Below the pieces are notes generated by a model. That model was given only the letters and a program-made list of their open reading frames with translations. It did not search any database and was not told the origin of the DNA. The translations under genes were made by a program, and so were the position numbers. Of a DNA stretch of 64,000 bases, positions 28,936 to 38,054 are shown piece after piece. Source of the stretch: Arthrobacter sp. PAMC25284 (GTDB taxonomy: Bacteria > Actinomycetota > Actinomycetes > Actinomycetales > Micrococcaceae); the NCBI RefSeq assembly GCF_019443425.1, contig NZ_CP080382.1, positions 3,162,001-3,226,000 of the forward strand. Reading direction: 5' to 3'. Within the stretch, counting starts at the first letter, position 1. The number at the start of each line of letters is the position of its first letter.

Positions 28936-29656
28936 TCAGTTGGTTCGCGAAGCCTCTGACTGGATGACCTGGGCGAGATCGCGGGGACTGCTCCACATAG
29001 GCCAATGGCCCGTCGGCAGGTCAATGACGTCGAGGTGTTCAAGGTTCGCGACTTCGGTGAACATTGGATGACCGGTTTGGGCCAGCTCCAGCACCTGCGC
29101 ACTAGGGATTGAGCAGCAGACCAGGGTGGTCCGGACCTTGCGGCGGGCTTCGTTGGTGAGCTCGACGGGCTGGCGAAGTACGGGGCCGGGCTCCGGGACG
29201 GCCCTGGCCCGAAACTGCTCGAGGACCTCTGCGCTCAGGCCCTTCGAGGCTCGCCTGCTGTCCGAGGACCTCGAAAGGCGGCAGCGGAAGCTCCTCCAAC
29301 TCCGCCGGGAGGTCTGGGGCGAAGACACTTCCCGTCGCCACAGGGCCGGAATCGACCCACACCACCCGGTGGACAAGCTCAGGGTGCCGGTCTATCACGA
29401 GGCTGACGGGAGCGTTAGCCCCACTATGGGCGACGAGAACTGCAGGCTGATTACCGTGTTCAGCAATGACGCCCAGGATTGCTTCAGCCTGGGCGTCGAG
29501 GGTTTTAGTCGCACGCTCAGGGTCCTGCGCGTCGAGACCGGGCAGCGTCATCGCAATGGCACGAGGTTGGTCGGTTTTCAGGTGTTCAAGAACTTCATCC
29601 CACGCCCAGGCACCCAGCCAGTGGCCGGCGATGAGAATGATGGTGGGGCTGGTCAT
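28936..29656 (-). pseudogene. Alpha/beta-hydrolase family protein (frameshifted)
   Basis: The N-terminal half has ILIAGHWLGAWAWDEVLEHL, TLPGLDAQDPE and LVAHSGANAPVSL; Ser in AHSGA is the probable nucleophile. The C-terminal half (GLSAEVLEQFRARAVPEPG, PTGHWPMWSSP with the His) is in a second frame. Deleting one base of the CCC run at 29240-29242 joins them into ~240 aa. This esterase/salicylate-esterase-like group has varied substrates. Divergent from the WYL regulator. Confidence 0.78.
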
Positions 29657-29700
29657 AGCGGTTGTAATGGCACAACTCTCGCAGGCCCTCCGGACAACGG

Positions 29701-29719
29701 TATGTCACTATTTATGTCA
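29701..29719. promoter_or_regulatory. Direct repeats between the hydrolase and WYL regulator genes
   Basis: TATGTCA occurs at 29701-29707 and 29713-29719, a 12-bp period, in the 102-bp divergent gap. This fits a tandem binding site for the adjacent regulator. Confidence 0.4.
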
Positions 29720-29758
29720 TGAATTCCCCTCGGTCTAAGTAATGAAGCGGTCTGAGCA

Positions 29759-30457
29759 GTGAAGCGGGCAGAACGGCTCCATGCTCTATCAGAGACGTTG
29801 CGCCGCAGCGGCACGCGGGGGGTCTCCGCCGAACGGTTGGCGGAAGAGTTCGAGGTGTCCGTGCGCACCATCAAGAGGGACCTCGATGCTCTGGAGAACA
29901 GCGGCGCACCGCTCTGGTCGCGTCCAGGTCCGGGCGGTGGCTACGGATTTGCTGTCGGCGCGTCCCTGCCACCGGTCAGTCTGTCTCCGGCACAGGCTGT
30001 GGCGCTCATGGCCGCTGTGTCCGCCGCGGCTGATGCCCCCTACGCTGATCTGGCAGCAGCCGGTATCCGGAAGATCCTGGACGTCCTCGACCCCGGAACC
30101 CGGGCAAGAGCTGACGAGCTGGCCCGCCGTGTGTGGGTCAACGCGCTTCCCTCGTCTTCACGCGCGACTAAGTCGGCACTGGAAGAGGCGATGGCCGAGC
30201 AGCGGGTGATCCGTATCCGCTACACATCGGGGGACGAGTCTACGACCACCCGTGACGTTGAGCCCGTGCTGTTCGCGTCCGCCAACGGCCAGTGGTACCT
30301 CATCGGATGGTGCCGGATGCGCGACGCAATGCGGTGGTTCACTGTGTCGCGCATCGAGCAGGCCACCATAACCAAGGCGGTCTGCAGCGGCCATACCATC
30401 CACGAGGTCGGAGAACCACCGGCGAACGCCAGACCGGTACACGGTCGTGGCGAATGA
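29759..30457 (+). CDS. HTH/WYL-domain transcriptional regulator (YafY-like)
   Basis: 232 aa from a GTG. A DeoR-like HTH (VSAERLAEEFEVSVRTIKRD) precedes RPGPGGGYGF and a WYL domain (EEAMAEQRVIRIRYTSGDES, QWYLIGWCRMRDAMRWF). Such regulators sense small ligands through WYL. It probably controls the divergent hydrolase and itself. Confidence 0.88.
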   Translation: MKRAERLHALSETLRRSGTRGVSAERLAEEFEVSVRTIKRDLDALENSGAPLWSRPGPGGGYGFAVGASLPPVSLSPAQAVALMAAVSAAADAPYADLAAAGIRKILDVLDPGTRARADELARRVWVNALPSSSRATKSALEEAMAEQRVIRIRYTSGDESTTTRDVEPVLFASANGQWYLIGWCRMRDAMRWFTVSRIEQATITKAVCSGHTIHEVGEPPANARPVHGRGE

Positions 30458-30489
30458 GCCACTGACTCGACCCTCCGGTCAGGCCCTTG

Positions 30490-31629
30490 CTAGGCGACGA
30501 TCTCCTGCACCTGCCCGTCCGCGGGGGTCTCCTCCGCGGAGCCTGCCAAAACGGTCAGTTCTACCAGGGCCGGCCGGGCCGCGGTGCTTTGGATCTGCAC
30601 GGCCGCTCCGCTGCGGGCTGATTCCAGCACGGATTCCATGACCTCGAGCGCGTGGTAGGCCAGCTGCCCGCCGGCCCGCGGTTCTGATCCGGCAGGGGTC
30701 GCGGCCAGGTCCGCGATGCCGAAGCCGCGGCCCGAGTCCACATACCCGGCCGAGACCGGCAGGGTCTCCCACGCGTCGGCGCCCAGGGTGAAGAGTTCCA
30801 CGGCGCCTTCGAAGTAGTTGGGGTCCGGAACCACCAGGGAGCCGAGCTCGCCGTGGATCTCGATGTTCGAGGATTTGGTGTTCACTGCGTCGAAGCTCAT
30901 GACCAGGGTGGAGAGTGCCCCGGAGGCGTGGACCAGGATCCCGGTCACGTGCGAGTCGGTGGCGACCGGAATCACCTCGCCTTCGCGCGGGCCCGTGCCG
31001 ATGGTGCGCTCGGTCCGGGTGTGGCTGGCGGCGCCGATGACCGATACCACCGGACCCAGCATGTTGACGAGGGCGCTGACGTAGTAGGGGCCCATATCCA
31101 GCAGCGGGCCGCCGCCGGGCTGGTAGTAGAAGTCCGGGTTGGGGTGCCAGCGTTCGTGGCCGGGGGTGACCATGGTGGCCGTGGCCGAGATCGGGGCCCC
31201 GATCAGGCCATCGTCGATGGCTTTGCGGGCCGTCTGCACCCCGGTCCCCAGGACGGTGTCCGGGGCGCAGCCGACGGCGACCCCGGCCTCGCGTGCCGCG
31301 TCCAGGACCTGGCGTGCTTCGGCCGTCGTGGCCGCCAGCGGCTTTTCGCCGTACACGCTCTTGCCGGCGGCAATCGCTTTGAGGGCGACGTCGGCGTGCG
31401 CGGCCGGAATGGTCAGGTTCAGGACCAGGTCCACGTCCTCGGCGGCCAGCAGGTCCTCGACGGAGACGGCCCGGACGCCGTCGTAGCCGTCGGCCACGGC
31501 CTGGGCGCGGGCCGGATCAAGGTCCGCGACGGCCACCAGTTTGAGTGCCTCGAGGCGGGGGATGTTGGCCAGGTACTGGGCGATGATTGCGCCGCAGCCG
31601 ATGATTCCTACATTTAACGGCTTGCCCAC
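30490..31629 (-). CDS. Gfo/Idh/MocA-family oxidoreductase
   Basis: 379 aa. Start GTG 31629 with GGGG six bases upstream; the open frame extends further but overlaps ThuA. The Rossmann segment NVGIIGCGAIIAQYL, VYGEKPLAATTAEA (family Lys) and HPNPDFYYQPGGGPLLDMG place it with sugar or inositol dehydrogenases. Last gene of the minus-strand ABC/sugar operon; overlaps thuA by 16 bp. Confidence 0.86.
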   Translation of the reverse strand: MGKPLNVGIIGCGAIIAQYLANIPRLEALKLVAVADLDPARAQAVADGYDGVRAVSVEDLLAAEDVDLVLNLTIPAAHADVALKAIAAGKSVYGEKPLAATTAEARQVLDAAREAGVAVGCAPDTVLGTGVQTARKAIDDGLIGAPISATATMVTPGHERWHPNPDFYYQPGGGPLLDMGPYYVSALVNMLGPVVSVIGAASHTRTERTIGTGPREGEVIPVATDSHVTGILVHASGALSTLVMSFDAVNTKSSNIEIHGELGSLVVPDPNYFEGAVELFTLGADAWETLPVSAGYVDSGRGFGIADLAATPAGSEPRAGGQLAYHALEVMESVLESARSGAAVQIQSTAARPALVELTVLAGSAEETPADGQVQEIVA

Positions 31630-32312
31630 AGCAGGCCCCTTTCGATGATGGTGCGGACGTTGCTGTCCTGGAGGATTTCGATGTTGTGGCCGGGAGTGGC
31701 GACAAAAATGCGGCCCTGGCCCCACTGCCGGGTCCAAATGGCGGGCGAGGTCACTTCACGGTTCCAGGGGTCCCATTCGCGGACCTTCTGCGTGGTGGTG
31801 GCCAGGACGTCGATGTAGTCGTCGGTCAGGACCCAGTACTGTTCGGTGACCAGGTCGAAGTCGCCGATGCCCTGGGTGATCGGGTGGTCTGCCGCGGCCG
31901 GGAGCATGTTGACCGTGTAGGGAACGTAATTGTCCGGCTGCTCTCCCGTGAGTTCGTCGGGGTGCTTGCCGGGGTGGCAGGCGAACTGGCCGCCGATCAA
32001 GTGGAGGTAGTCCGAGGTGTTCCGGTAGGAATCGGCGATCCCGCCGTGCCAGCCGGCCATGCCGGTGCCGTTCTCAACGGCCGTGCGCAGGCCTTCGAAT
32101 TCGTCTTTTTCGATGGTGGTCATGGTCATGCACTGCATGATGAGGTCCACGCCGGCCATGTACTCGGCGTCGGCATAGATTTTGGTGGATTCCTCGACCC
32201 GGACGTCGTAGCCGTTGTCCTTGAGGAACGGGATGAACAGTTCCGTGGCCTCCAGGGGCTGGTGGCCGTCCCACCCGCCCCGGACCACGAGTGCGGTCTT
32301 GTTCTCTGTCAT
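31614..32312 (-). CDS. ThuA-domain protein
   Basis: 232 aa, class I glutamine-amidotransferase-like fold. VVRGGWDGHQPLEATE, AGWHGGIADSYR and NIEILQDSNVRTIIERG are typical ThuA features. ThuA homologues act with ThuB (Gfo/Idh) in 3-keto-disaccharide metabolism in rhizobia. Here it lies between a Gfo/Idh gene and a sugar isomerase, so a keto-sugar step is likely but unproven. Confidence 0.85.
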   Translation of the reverse strand: MTENKTALVVRGGWDGHQPLEATELFIPFLKDNGYDVRVEESTKIYADAEYMAGVDLIMQCMTMTTIEKDEFEGLRTAVENGTGMAGWHGGIADSYRNTSDYLHLIGGQFACHPGKHPDELTGEQPDNYVPYTVNMLPAAADHPITQGIGDFDLVTEQYWVLTDDYIDVLATTTQKVREWDPWNREVTSPAIWTRQWGQGRIFVATPGHNIEILQDSNVRTIIERGLLWASR

Positions 32313-32358
32313 GGCATTTCCTTTGTTTGGATTGCGGTCCGGAGACCGGAAGTGGTGG

Positions 32359-33363
32359 TCAGCGGCTCGCGAAGGCAGAGTCGAAGGCGGCGACGGGAGG
32401 GGCGATGCGGGCGAGTTCCTGGACCATGGCCAGGGCCTGGGGCGCTCCGATCATCCGGTCCATGCCCGCGTCTTCCCATTCGATGCTGGTGGGTCCGCGG
32501 TAGCCGATCGCGTTCAGGGTCCGGAAGATGGGTTCCCACTTCACGTCGCCGTGACCGGCCGTGACGAAGTCCCAGCCCCGGCGCGGATCCGCCCACGGCA
32601 GGTGCGATCCCAGCCGGCCGTTGCGGCCATCGAGCTGCCGGATGGATTCCTTGACATGTACGTGGAAGATCTTCTCGGCGAAGTCCTGCAGGAACATGAC
32701 CGGGTCCAGGTCCTGCCAGATGAAGTGTGAGGGATCGAAGTTCAGGCCGAAGTTTTCCCGGGGGCCGATTGCCTCCAGGGTGCGCTTGGCGGTCCAGTAG
32801 TCGTAGGCGATTTCGGAGGGGTGGACCTCCAGGGCGAAGCGGACTCCGGCGTCGTCGAAGACGTCCATGATGGGGTTCCAGCGGTCCGCGAAATCCTGGT
32901 AGCCGCGTTCGATCATGGCTGCGGAGGCCGGCGGGAACATGGCCACTGTCTTCCAGATGGAGGATCCAGTGAACCCGGTGACCGTCTTGGCACCCAGCCG
33001 GGCCGCGGCCCGGGCCGTGTCCTTCATGGCCTCGGCGGCCCGTGTGCGGACGCCCTCCGGATCGCCGTCGCCCCAGACGCTGTCCGGGAGGATGTCCCGG
33101 TGGCGCTCGTCGATGGGGTCGTCACAGACGGCCTGGCCGGCGAGGTGGTTGGCGATGGCGAAGACCTTGAGGTTGTTCTTTTCCAGGATGTCCAGCCGGC
33201 CCTGGAGGTAAAGGTCGTCTTCGACGGCGCGCCGGGGGTCAAGGTGGTCGCCCCAGCAGGCGATTTCCAGGCCTTCGAAGCCCCACTCGCCGGCGAGCCG
33301 CGCCACCTCCTCGAAGGGCAGGTCAGCCCACTGGCCGGTGAACAGGGTGATGGGTCGTGTCAT
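32359..33363 (-). CDS. Sugar phosphate isomerase/epimerase-family TIM-barrel protein
   Basis: 334 aa from ATG 33363, preceded by GAGGGA; the frame is open further upstream but without a ribosome site. AP-endonuclease-2-type barrel with metal ligands in [29 protein letters not shown] and [12 protein letters not shown]. The family includes inosose dehydratases, epimerases and keto-glycoside-cleaving enzymes. Context with two Gfo/Idh enzymes and ThuA suggests action on a keto-sugar. Confidence 0.85.
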   Translation of the reverse strand: MTRPITLFTGQWADLPFEEVARLAGEWGFEGLEIACWGDHLDPRRAVEDDLYLQGRLDILEKNNLKVFAIANHLAGQAVCDDPIDERHRDILPDSVWGDGDPEGVRTRAAEAMKDTARAAARLGAKTVTGFTGSSIWKTVAMFPPASAAMIERGYQDFADRWNPIMDVFDDAGVRFALEVHPSEIAYDYWTAKRTLEAIGPRENFGLNFDPSHFIWQDLDPVMFLQDFAEKIFHVHVKESIRQLDGRNGRLGSHLPWADPRRGWDFVTAGHGDVKWEPIFRTLNAIGYRGPTSIEWEDAGMDRMIGAPQALAMVQELARIAPPVAAFDSAFASR

Positions 33364-33415
33364 GGGGCGTCCCTCGTTTTCGGGTTCAAGTCTGTGGTCG
33401 GTTCCGGCATGGTGC

Positions 33416-34595
33416 TCAGACGGATTGCCAATGGCTGGAGTTCGCGGCGCTGGTTTCCACGGCGGCCAGCACGCGCTGGACCTGGAGGGCATCGGCGAAC
33501 GACGGTTCCGGCTGGCGCTGTTCAGCGACAGCGTTCACCAGGTCCACAACCTGGTGGGTGAAACCGTGCTCGTAGCCGAGACCGTGGCCGGTGGGCCACC
33601 AGTTGCCGGCGTAGGGGTGCTCGGGTTCGGTGACGAAGATCCGGCGGAAGCCGGCATCGGGGGATTCGGCGGCGTCGTAAAAGGACAGGACGTTCATTTC
33701 CTCGAAGTCGAAGGCCAGCGATCCCTTGGTGCCGTTGATCTCGATCCGCATGGCATTCTTGCGGCCCAGCGCGTAGCGCGTGGCCTCAAAAACGCCGATC
33801 GGACCGCCGTCGAACCGTGCCGTGAAAATCGCGGCGTCGTCCACGGTGACTGCCCCGCGCGGAGTGTCGGCGCCGGCGTCGCCGTGTCCGCCCAGGGCCC
33901 ACCATGTCACCGGCGAGCGGGCGCTGGTCGACGAACGTTTCCAGGAGGGCCGAGACGCCGGTGATTTTTTGGCCGGTGATCCATTGGGTGGCATCGATGA
34001 TGTGCGCCCCGAGGTCCCCCAGGGACCCGGACCCGGACTTGGCCTTGTCCAGCCGCCAGGTCATGGGCGCGTTCTCGTCGCTCAGCCAGTCCTGCAGGTA
34101 CTGGGCCCGGACGTGCCGGACTGTTCCCAGCCGTCCCTGTTCCACGAAGCGCCGGGCCAGTGCCAGCGCCGGAGTGCGGCGGTAGCTGAAGCCGCACATG
34201 GCGAACACGCCGCGCGTGGCGGCAGCGTCGGCGGCTGTTGCCATGCGCTCAGCCTCGGCGACCGAATTGGCGAGCGGCTTTTCGCACAGGACGTGCTTGC
34301 CGGCCTCAAGGGCCGCAATCGCGATCTCCGCGTGGGTATCACCCGGGGTGCAGATGTCGATCAGGTCGATGTCCTCGCGTTCGATCAGCCGCCGCCAGTC
34401 CGTCTCCGTGGAGTCCCAGCCGAGCTTGGCCGCTGCCGCCCGGACGCCGTCCTCATTGCGGCCGGCGACGGCGGTGAGCTGGGGTTCCAGCGGCAGGTCA
34501 AAGAACCGGGGCGCGGTCCGCCAGGCGTGGGAGTGGGCGGCGCCCATGAAGGCGTAGCCGACCATCCCGACCCGTAGGGGCTGGGCGGTGGTCAT
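33416..34595 (-). pseudogene. Gfo/Idh/MocA-family oxidoreductase (frameshifted)
   Basis: The N-terminal 250 residues (VGMVGYAFMGAAHSHAW, ICTPGDTHAEI, VLCEKPLANSVAEA, GSLGDLGAHIID) end in a frameshift. The C-terminal ~140 residues (AIFTARFDGGPIGVFEATR, GTKGSLAFDFEEMN) lie in another frame. Deleting one base in the GGGCCC run at 33895-33900 gives DMVALGGHGD and an intact ~392-aa protein. Probably works with the neighbouring isomerase and dehydrogenase on an imported sugar. Confidence 0.86.
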
Positions 34596-34622
34596 GATGG
34601 TTCCTTTCGGGGCGTGGGCCGG

Positions 34623-35525
34623 TTACTTGCTGAACCCGGCGGTGAGTCCGCTGATCAGTTGGCGGCGGGCCACCACGTAGAGCACCAGCAGGGGCAGGGT
34701 GGCGAGCACCACGGAGGCCAGGACGGCCGGGATGTTGACGCTGAATTCGCCCTGGAAGGTCCATAGGGACAGCGGCAGCACCCGGGTGGAGGGGCTTTGG
34801 GTCAGGATGAGCGGGAACAGGAAGCCGTTCCAGACACCCAAGGCGTTGTAGATCCCGACGGTCACCACGGCCGGACGGGTCATCGGCAGCGCCAGGCGCC
34901 ACATCATGGCCCAGTCGGAGCACCCGTCCAGGCGCATGGACTCGAACAGCTCGTTGGGCACGTCACGCATGAAGTTGGAGAGGATAAGGACCGAAATCGG
35001 GATGGCGAAGGCGATCGAGGGCAGGATGAGCGCCAGCAGGGTGTCATACAGGCGGGCCTGAGTGATCATCCAGTAGATCGGGATGATCGTTGCGTGCAGC
35101 GGAACCGCCAGGCCGAGGAGGAAGAGGCTGTTGGTCCAGCTCAGGAACCGGGACTTGCCGCGCACGATGGCGTAGGCGGCCATAAAGGACACCAGGAGGG
35201 CCGGGATTACGCTGCCGATCGTGACGATCAGGGAGTTCGTGAAGTACTTGACGAAGTCGTTTTCCAGGACGAGCTTGTAGTTGTCCAGGGTCGGCTCGGT
35301 GGGCGGCAGCATCGGGTTCGAGGTGAAAAAGCCCGCCTGGTTCTTCAGGCTCGTCACCACGACGTAGTAGATCGGCACGATGATGACGGCGAGCCAGGCC
35401 CATCCGGCCGCCCCGCCCAGAAGGTTCGGCCGGCTGCGTCCCGGGCCCTTCGCCCGCCGGCGGGGCGTTCCGCCGTCGTGCGTGGGGGTTGTAGGCGGGG
35501 CGGGAAGCTGGGTTGTGGAAGCCAT
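34623..35525 (-). CDS. Carbohydrate ABC transporter permease (MalG type)
   Basis: 300 aa with six predicted helices and the EAA loop (ELFESMRLDGCSDWAMMWRLALPM). MalG-type end KQLISGLTAGFSK-like (RRQLISGLTAGFSK). A Pro/Thr-rich N-terminus of ~35 residues precedes helix 1. Shares one base with the upstream permease gene. Confidence 0.93.
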   Translation of the reverse strand: MASTTQLPAPPTTPTHDGGTPRRRAKGPGRSRPNLLGGAAGWAWLAVIIVPIYYVVVTSLKNQAGFFTSNPMLPPTEPTLDNYKLVLENDFVKYFTNSLIVTIGSVIPALLVSFMAAYAIVRGKSRFLSWTNSLFLLGLAVPLHATIIPIYWMITQARLYDTLLALILPSIAFAIPISVLILSNFMRDVPNELFESMRLDGCSDWAMMWRLALPMTRPAVVTVGIYNALGVWNGFLFPLILTQSPSTRVLPLSLWTFQGEFSVNIPAVLASVVLATLPLLVLYVVARRQLISGLTAGFSK

Positions 35526-36394
35526 CAGGCACCTTCCAATTGGCTGTCGTTGCGGTTCTTGCCGCCGATGCGCTGCAGGATCAGGGCCAGGGCAAGGCCG
35601 ATCACCACGAGGATGACGCCAAGGGCGCTGGCTGCGCCCATGTCATTGGCCTTGAAACCGGTCAGGTACATGTGCAGGGGCAGCAGGCGCGTGGCGTACC
35701 CCGGCCCTCCGCCGGTCAGGACGAAGATGAGGTCGAAGTAGGCGAGCGAGCCGACCACCATGAGGGTGGAGGAGGTGATGATCGTGTACTTCAGCTGCGG
35801 CAGGGTGATGCTGAAGAACTGCTGCATGCGCCCGGCGCCGTCGATCTGTGCCGCCTCATACAGTGACGTGGGAATCTGGCGGACGCCGCCCTGGTAGATG
35901 AGGGTGTGGAACGGGACGAACTGCCACGCGATCACAAAAACCACCACGAAGAGCACGAGGTCCGAGTTGCCGAGCCAGTCCTGAGTGAGGAAGGGCAGGC
36001 CCAGCCCCGCGCCCAGGCCGAAGTTCGGGTCCAGCAGGGCCTTGAAGGCGATCGCGACCGCCGCGGAGGACAGCAGCAGCGGCACGAAGTACAGGACCGC
36101 CAGGGCCGCCCGGTATTTGTGGCCGGTGGAGGTGAAGACGCCCAGCAGCAGGCTGATTGGCGCCTGGACGATGAAGGAGAAGAACATGATCTTCGCCGTC
36201 ACCACGAGGGCGTTGGCGGTGATCGGGTCCGTCAGCGCCGAGATCCAGCTGGAGAACCCTTCAAGCTGGATCTCGCCCAGCCCGTTCCATTTCGTGAAGC
36301 TGAGGAAGAGGACGCCGAACAAGGGAATGATCGCGAAGGCGAGGAAGAAGACGAGGGCTGGTACGGCCAGCCACCCCGACGGGGCCCGTTTCAA
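35525..36394 (-). CDS. Carbohydrate ABC transporter permease (MalF type)
   Basis: 289 aa with six helices. The EAA loop is SLYEAAQIDGAGRMQQFFSI and the family motif LTGGGPGYATRLLPLHMYL follows. Start is taken as TTG 36394, 37 bp after the solute-binding protein gene; no ATG or GTG fits better. No ATPase gene lies in the operon, so a shared MsmK/UgpC-type ATPase encoded elsewhere is expected. Confidence 0.92.
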   Translation of the reverse strand: MKRAPSGWLAVPALVFFLAFAIIPLFGVLFLSFTKWNGLGEIQLEGFSSWISALTDPITANALVVTAKIMFFSFIVQAPISLLLGVFTSTGHKYRAALAVLYFVPLLLSSAAVAIAFKALLDPNFGLGAGLGLPFLTQDWLGNSDLVLFVVVFVIAWQFVPFHTLIYQGGVRQIPTSLYEAAQIDGAGRMQQFFSITLPQLKYTIITSSTLMVVGSLAYFDLIFVLTGGGPGYATRLLPLHMYLTGFKANDMGAASALGVILVVIGLALALILQRIGGKNRNDSQLEGA

Positions 36395-36431
36395 GGACCC
36401 GTCGGGACGTTCCGGTTGAGGCAGACACTGG

Positions 36432-37757
36432 CTATTTTCCGATCGTGGCGTTCATGGTGTCGATGAACTGCTCGGGGCTGATCTTCTGCAGGAAGATCTG
36501 GTCCAGGTTGGAGAGCATTGCGTCGCCCTGGGCGGGGCTCAGCGCCTGGTCCCAGGACATCGTGAAGTCCGGAGCGTCCTTGGCCATGCTGTAGACGAAG
36601 GTCAGGAAGTCCTTGTCCGGGGAGGCAGCCAGTTTGCTTTCGATGCCGGTGGTCACGGGGACGGCTCCGGAGTCGATCAGGGCCTGGGTGTCGGCCTCGG
36701 TGAACATCCCGTCCTTGATGTACTCGAGGGCGGCTTTCTTCTGGCTGTCGGAGGCCTTGGACGAGATGGACCAGAAGTTGGAGGGGTTGCCCACCACGTT
36801 CGCGGGGTCGCCCTTGCCGCCGGCGACGGTCGGGAACGTGGTGAAGCCGAGCTTGCCGCTGGAGACGAACTCCGCAGCGTCCTTCTTCATGCCCTGGTAG
36901 ATCCATCCGCCCTGCAGGACCATAGCGGCCTTCCCGGTGTACAGCAGGGCCTGGTCGGCGTTGCTGTCGGCGGCGATGGAGGAGAATCCGCTGATGAATC
37001 CGCCCGCGTCCACCAGTTCCTGGATTTTGGTGAGAGCCTCCTTCACGGCCGGGTCAGACCAGGCGCCCGGCTTGTCCGCGGCGATGTTGGCAAAGACCTC
37101 CGGGCCGCCGATCCGGTCAACGAGGTACTCCAGCCACATCAGGTCCGGCCACTTGGACTGCCCGCCGAGGGAGAACGGTGCCACGCCGGCTTCTTTGAAC
37201 TTGGGCACCAGAGCCATCAGCTCGTCCCACGTCTTGGGGGGCTGAGCGCCGATCTTTTCGAAGACCTCCTTGTTGAAGTACAGGACGACGGGCTGGACGT
37301 TGTTGTTGGGCACCGCGTACATCTTGCCGTCGATCTTGCCGTTTTCCAGGATGGACGGCAGGTAGCGGTCCGCGACGTCGGGGTTTTCCTTGAGGAAGTC
37401 CGTCAGGTCGGTTACCTGGCCGGCGTCCACGTAGGACTTCAGGACCCCGCCGCCCCACCCGTAGATGAACGTGGGGCCCTGGCCGGCGCCGACGGCGGTG
37501 CGGACCTTGGTCTTGTAGGCATCGTTCGCGAAGAAGTCGAGTTTTATTGTCTGGTCGGAGTGCGCCGTGTTCCAGGCCTCCACCGACTGCTGCAGTACGG
37601 GCTGGTTGCCGCCGGTGAGGCCCCACATGGTGGCCGAGTCCGCGCTGGCCGCCGTTCCTGCGGGGCCGCTGGAGCCGCAGGCGGCGAGGGAGAGCGACAG
37701 CGCCGCGGCGGAGAGGGCCATCGCGGCTGAGCGCAGTTTACGATTAGTCATTTGCAT
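36432..37757 (-). CDS. Extracellular solute-binding lipoprotein of sugar ABC transporter
   Basis: 441 aa from ATG 37757, with AAGG nine bases upstream; ATG 37766 or 37751 are alternatives. Lipoprotein signal with a lipobox ending in SLAACGSSG. Family-1 solute-binding fold (LDFFANDAYKTKVRTAVG, TWDELMALVPKFKEAG, GGWIYQG). First gene of the minus-strand sugar operon, divergent from the LacI regulator. Confidence 0.93.
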   Translation of the reverse strand: MQMTNRKLRSAAMALSAAALSLSLAACGSSGPAGTAASADSATMWGLTGGNQPVLQQSVEAWNTAHSDQTIKLDFFANDAYKTKVRTAVGAGQGPTFIYGWGGGVLKSYVDAGQVTDLTDFLKENPDVADRYLPSILENGKIDGKMYAVPNNNVQPVVLYFNKEVFEKIGAQPPKTWDELMALVPKFKEAGVAPFSLGGQSKWPDLMWLEYLVDRIGGPEVFANIAADKPGAWSDPAVKEALTKIQELVDAGGFISGFSSIAADSNADQALLYTGKAAMVLQGGWIYQGMKKDAAEFVSSGKLGFTTFPTVAGGKGDPANVVGNPSNFWSISSKASDSQKKAALEYIKDGMFTEADTQALIDSGAVPVTTGIESKLAASPDKDFLTFVYSMAKDAPDFTMSWDQALSPAQGDAMLSNLDQIFLQKISPEQFIDTMNATIGK

Positions 37758-37866
37758 TCCATTCATCCTTAGGGCTCGACGCTGGTGGCCCGTTGTGTGT
37801 TCGGAAGTCCGGCCTTTGGAACAGGCAGCACTGCCGGGGAAGTGGTCGGTCAAACTAGTCGAACCG

Positions 37867-37887
37867 AAGTTTTCGAAATATTTCGCT
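37867..37887. promoter_or_regulatory. LacI operator copy 1
   Basis: A 21-bp sequence centred on the perfect palindrome CGAAATATTTCG (37874-37885). The same 21 bp recurs inverted at 38016-38036. About 110 bp upstream of the solute-binding protein gene. Confidence 0.75.
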
Positions 37888-37948
37888 AAAACTTGCGATC
37901 CGTTTAGACAAAGTTAGCCGCGCAGCGGACGAGCGTCAAGCCTTTTTA

Positions 37949-37962
37949 GTGAGAGGGCTCAC
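37949..37962. promoter_or_regulatory. Inverted repeat GTGAG/CTCAC in the divergent region
   Basis: GTGAG-AGGG-CTCAC, a perfect 5-bp-arm inverted repeat midway between the two palindromic operators. It could be a third regulatory site or part of a promoter. Confidence 0.35.
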
Positions 37963-38015
37963 AATTACGCGGTCCGAGGGTTGACGTTGGGCCAAAAGCA
38001 ACGCAAGCTGATTTC

Positions 38016-38036
38016 AGCGAAATATTTCGAAAACTT
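38016..38036. promoter_or_regulatory. LacI operator copy 2
   Basis: Inverted copy of the site at 37867-37887 with core CGAAATATTTCG at 38018-38029, ending 18 bp before the LacI start. Suits autoregulation and control of the divergent sugar operon, possibly by looping between the two sites about 150 bp apart. Confidence 0.75.
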
Positions 38037-38054
38037 GAGGAGACGAGTATCGCC

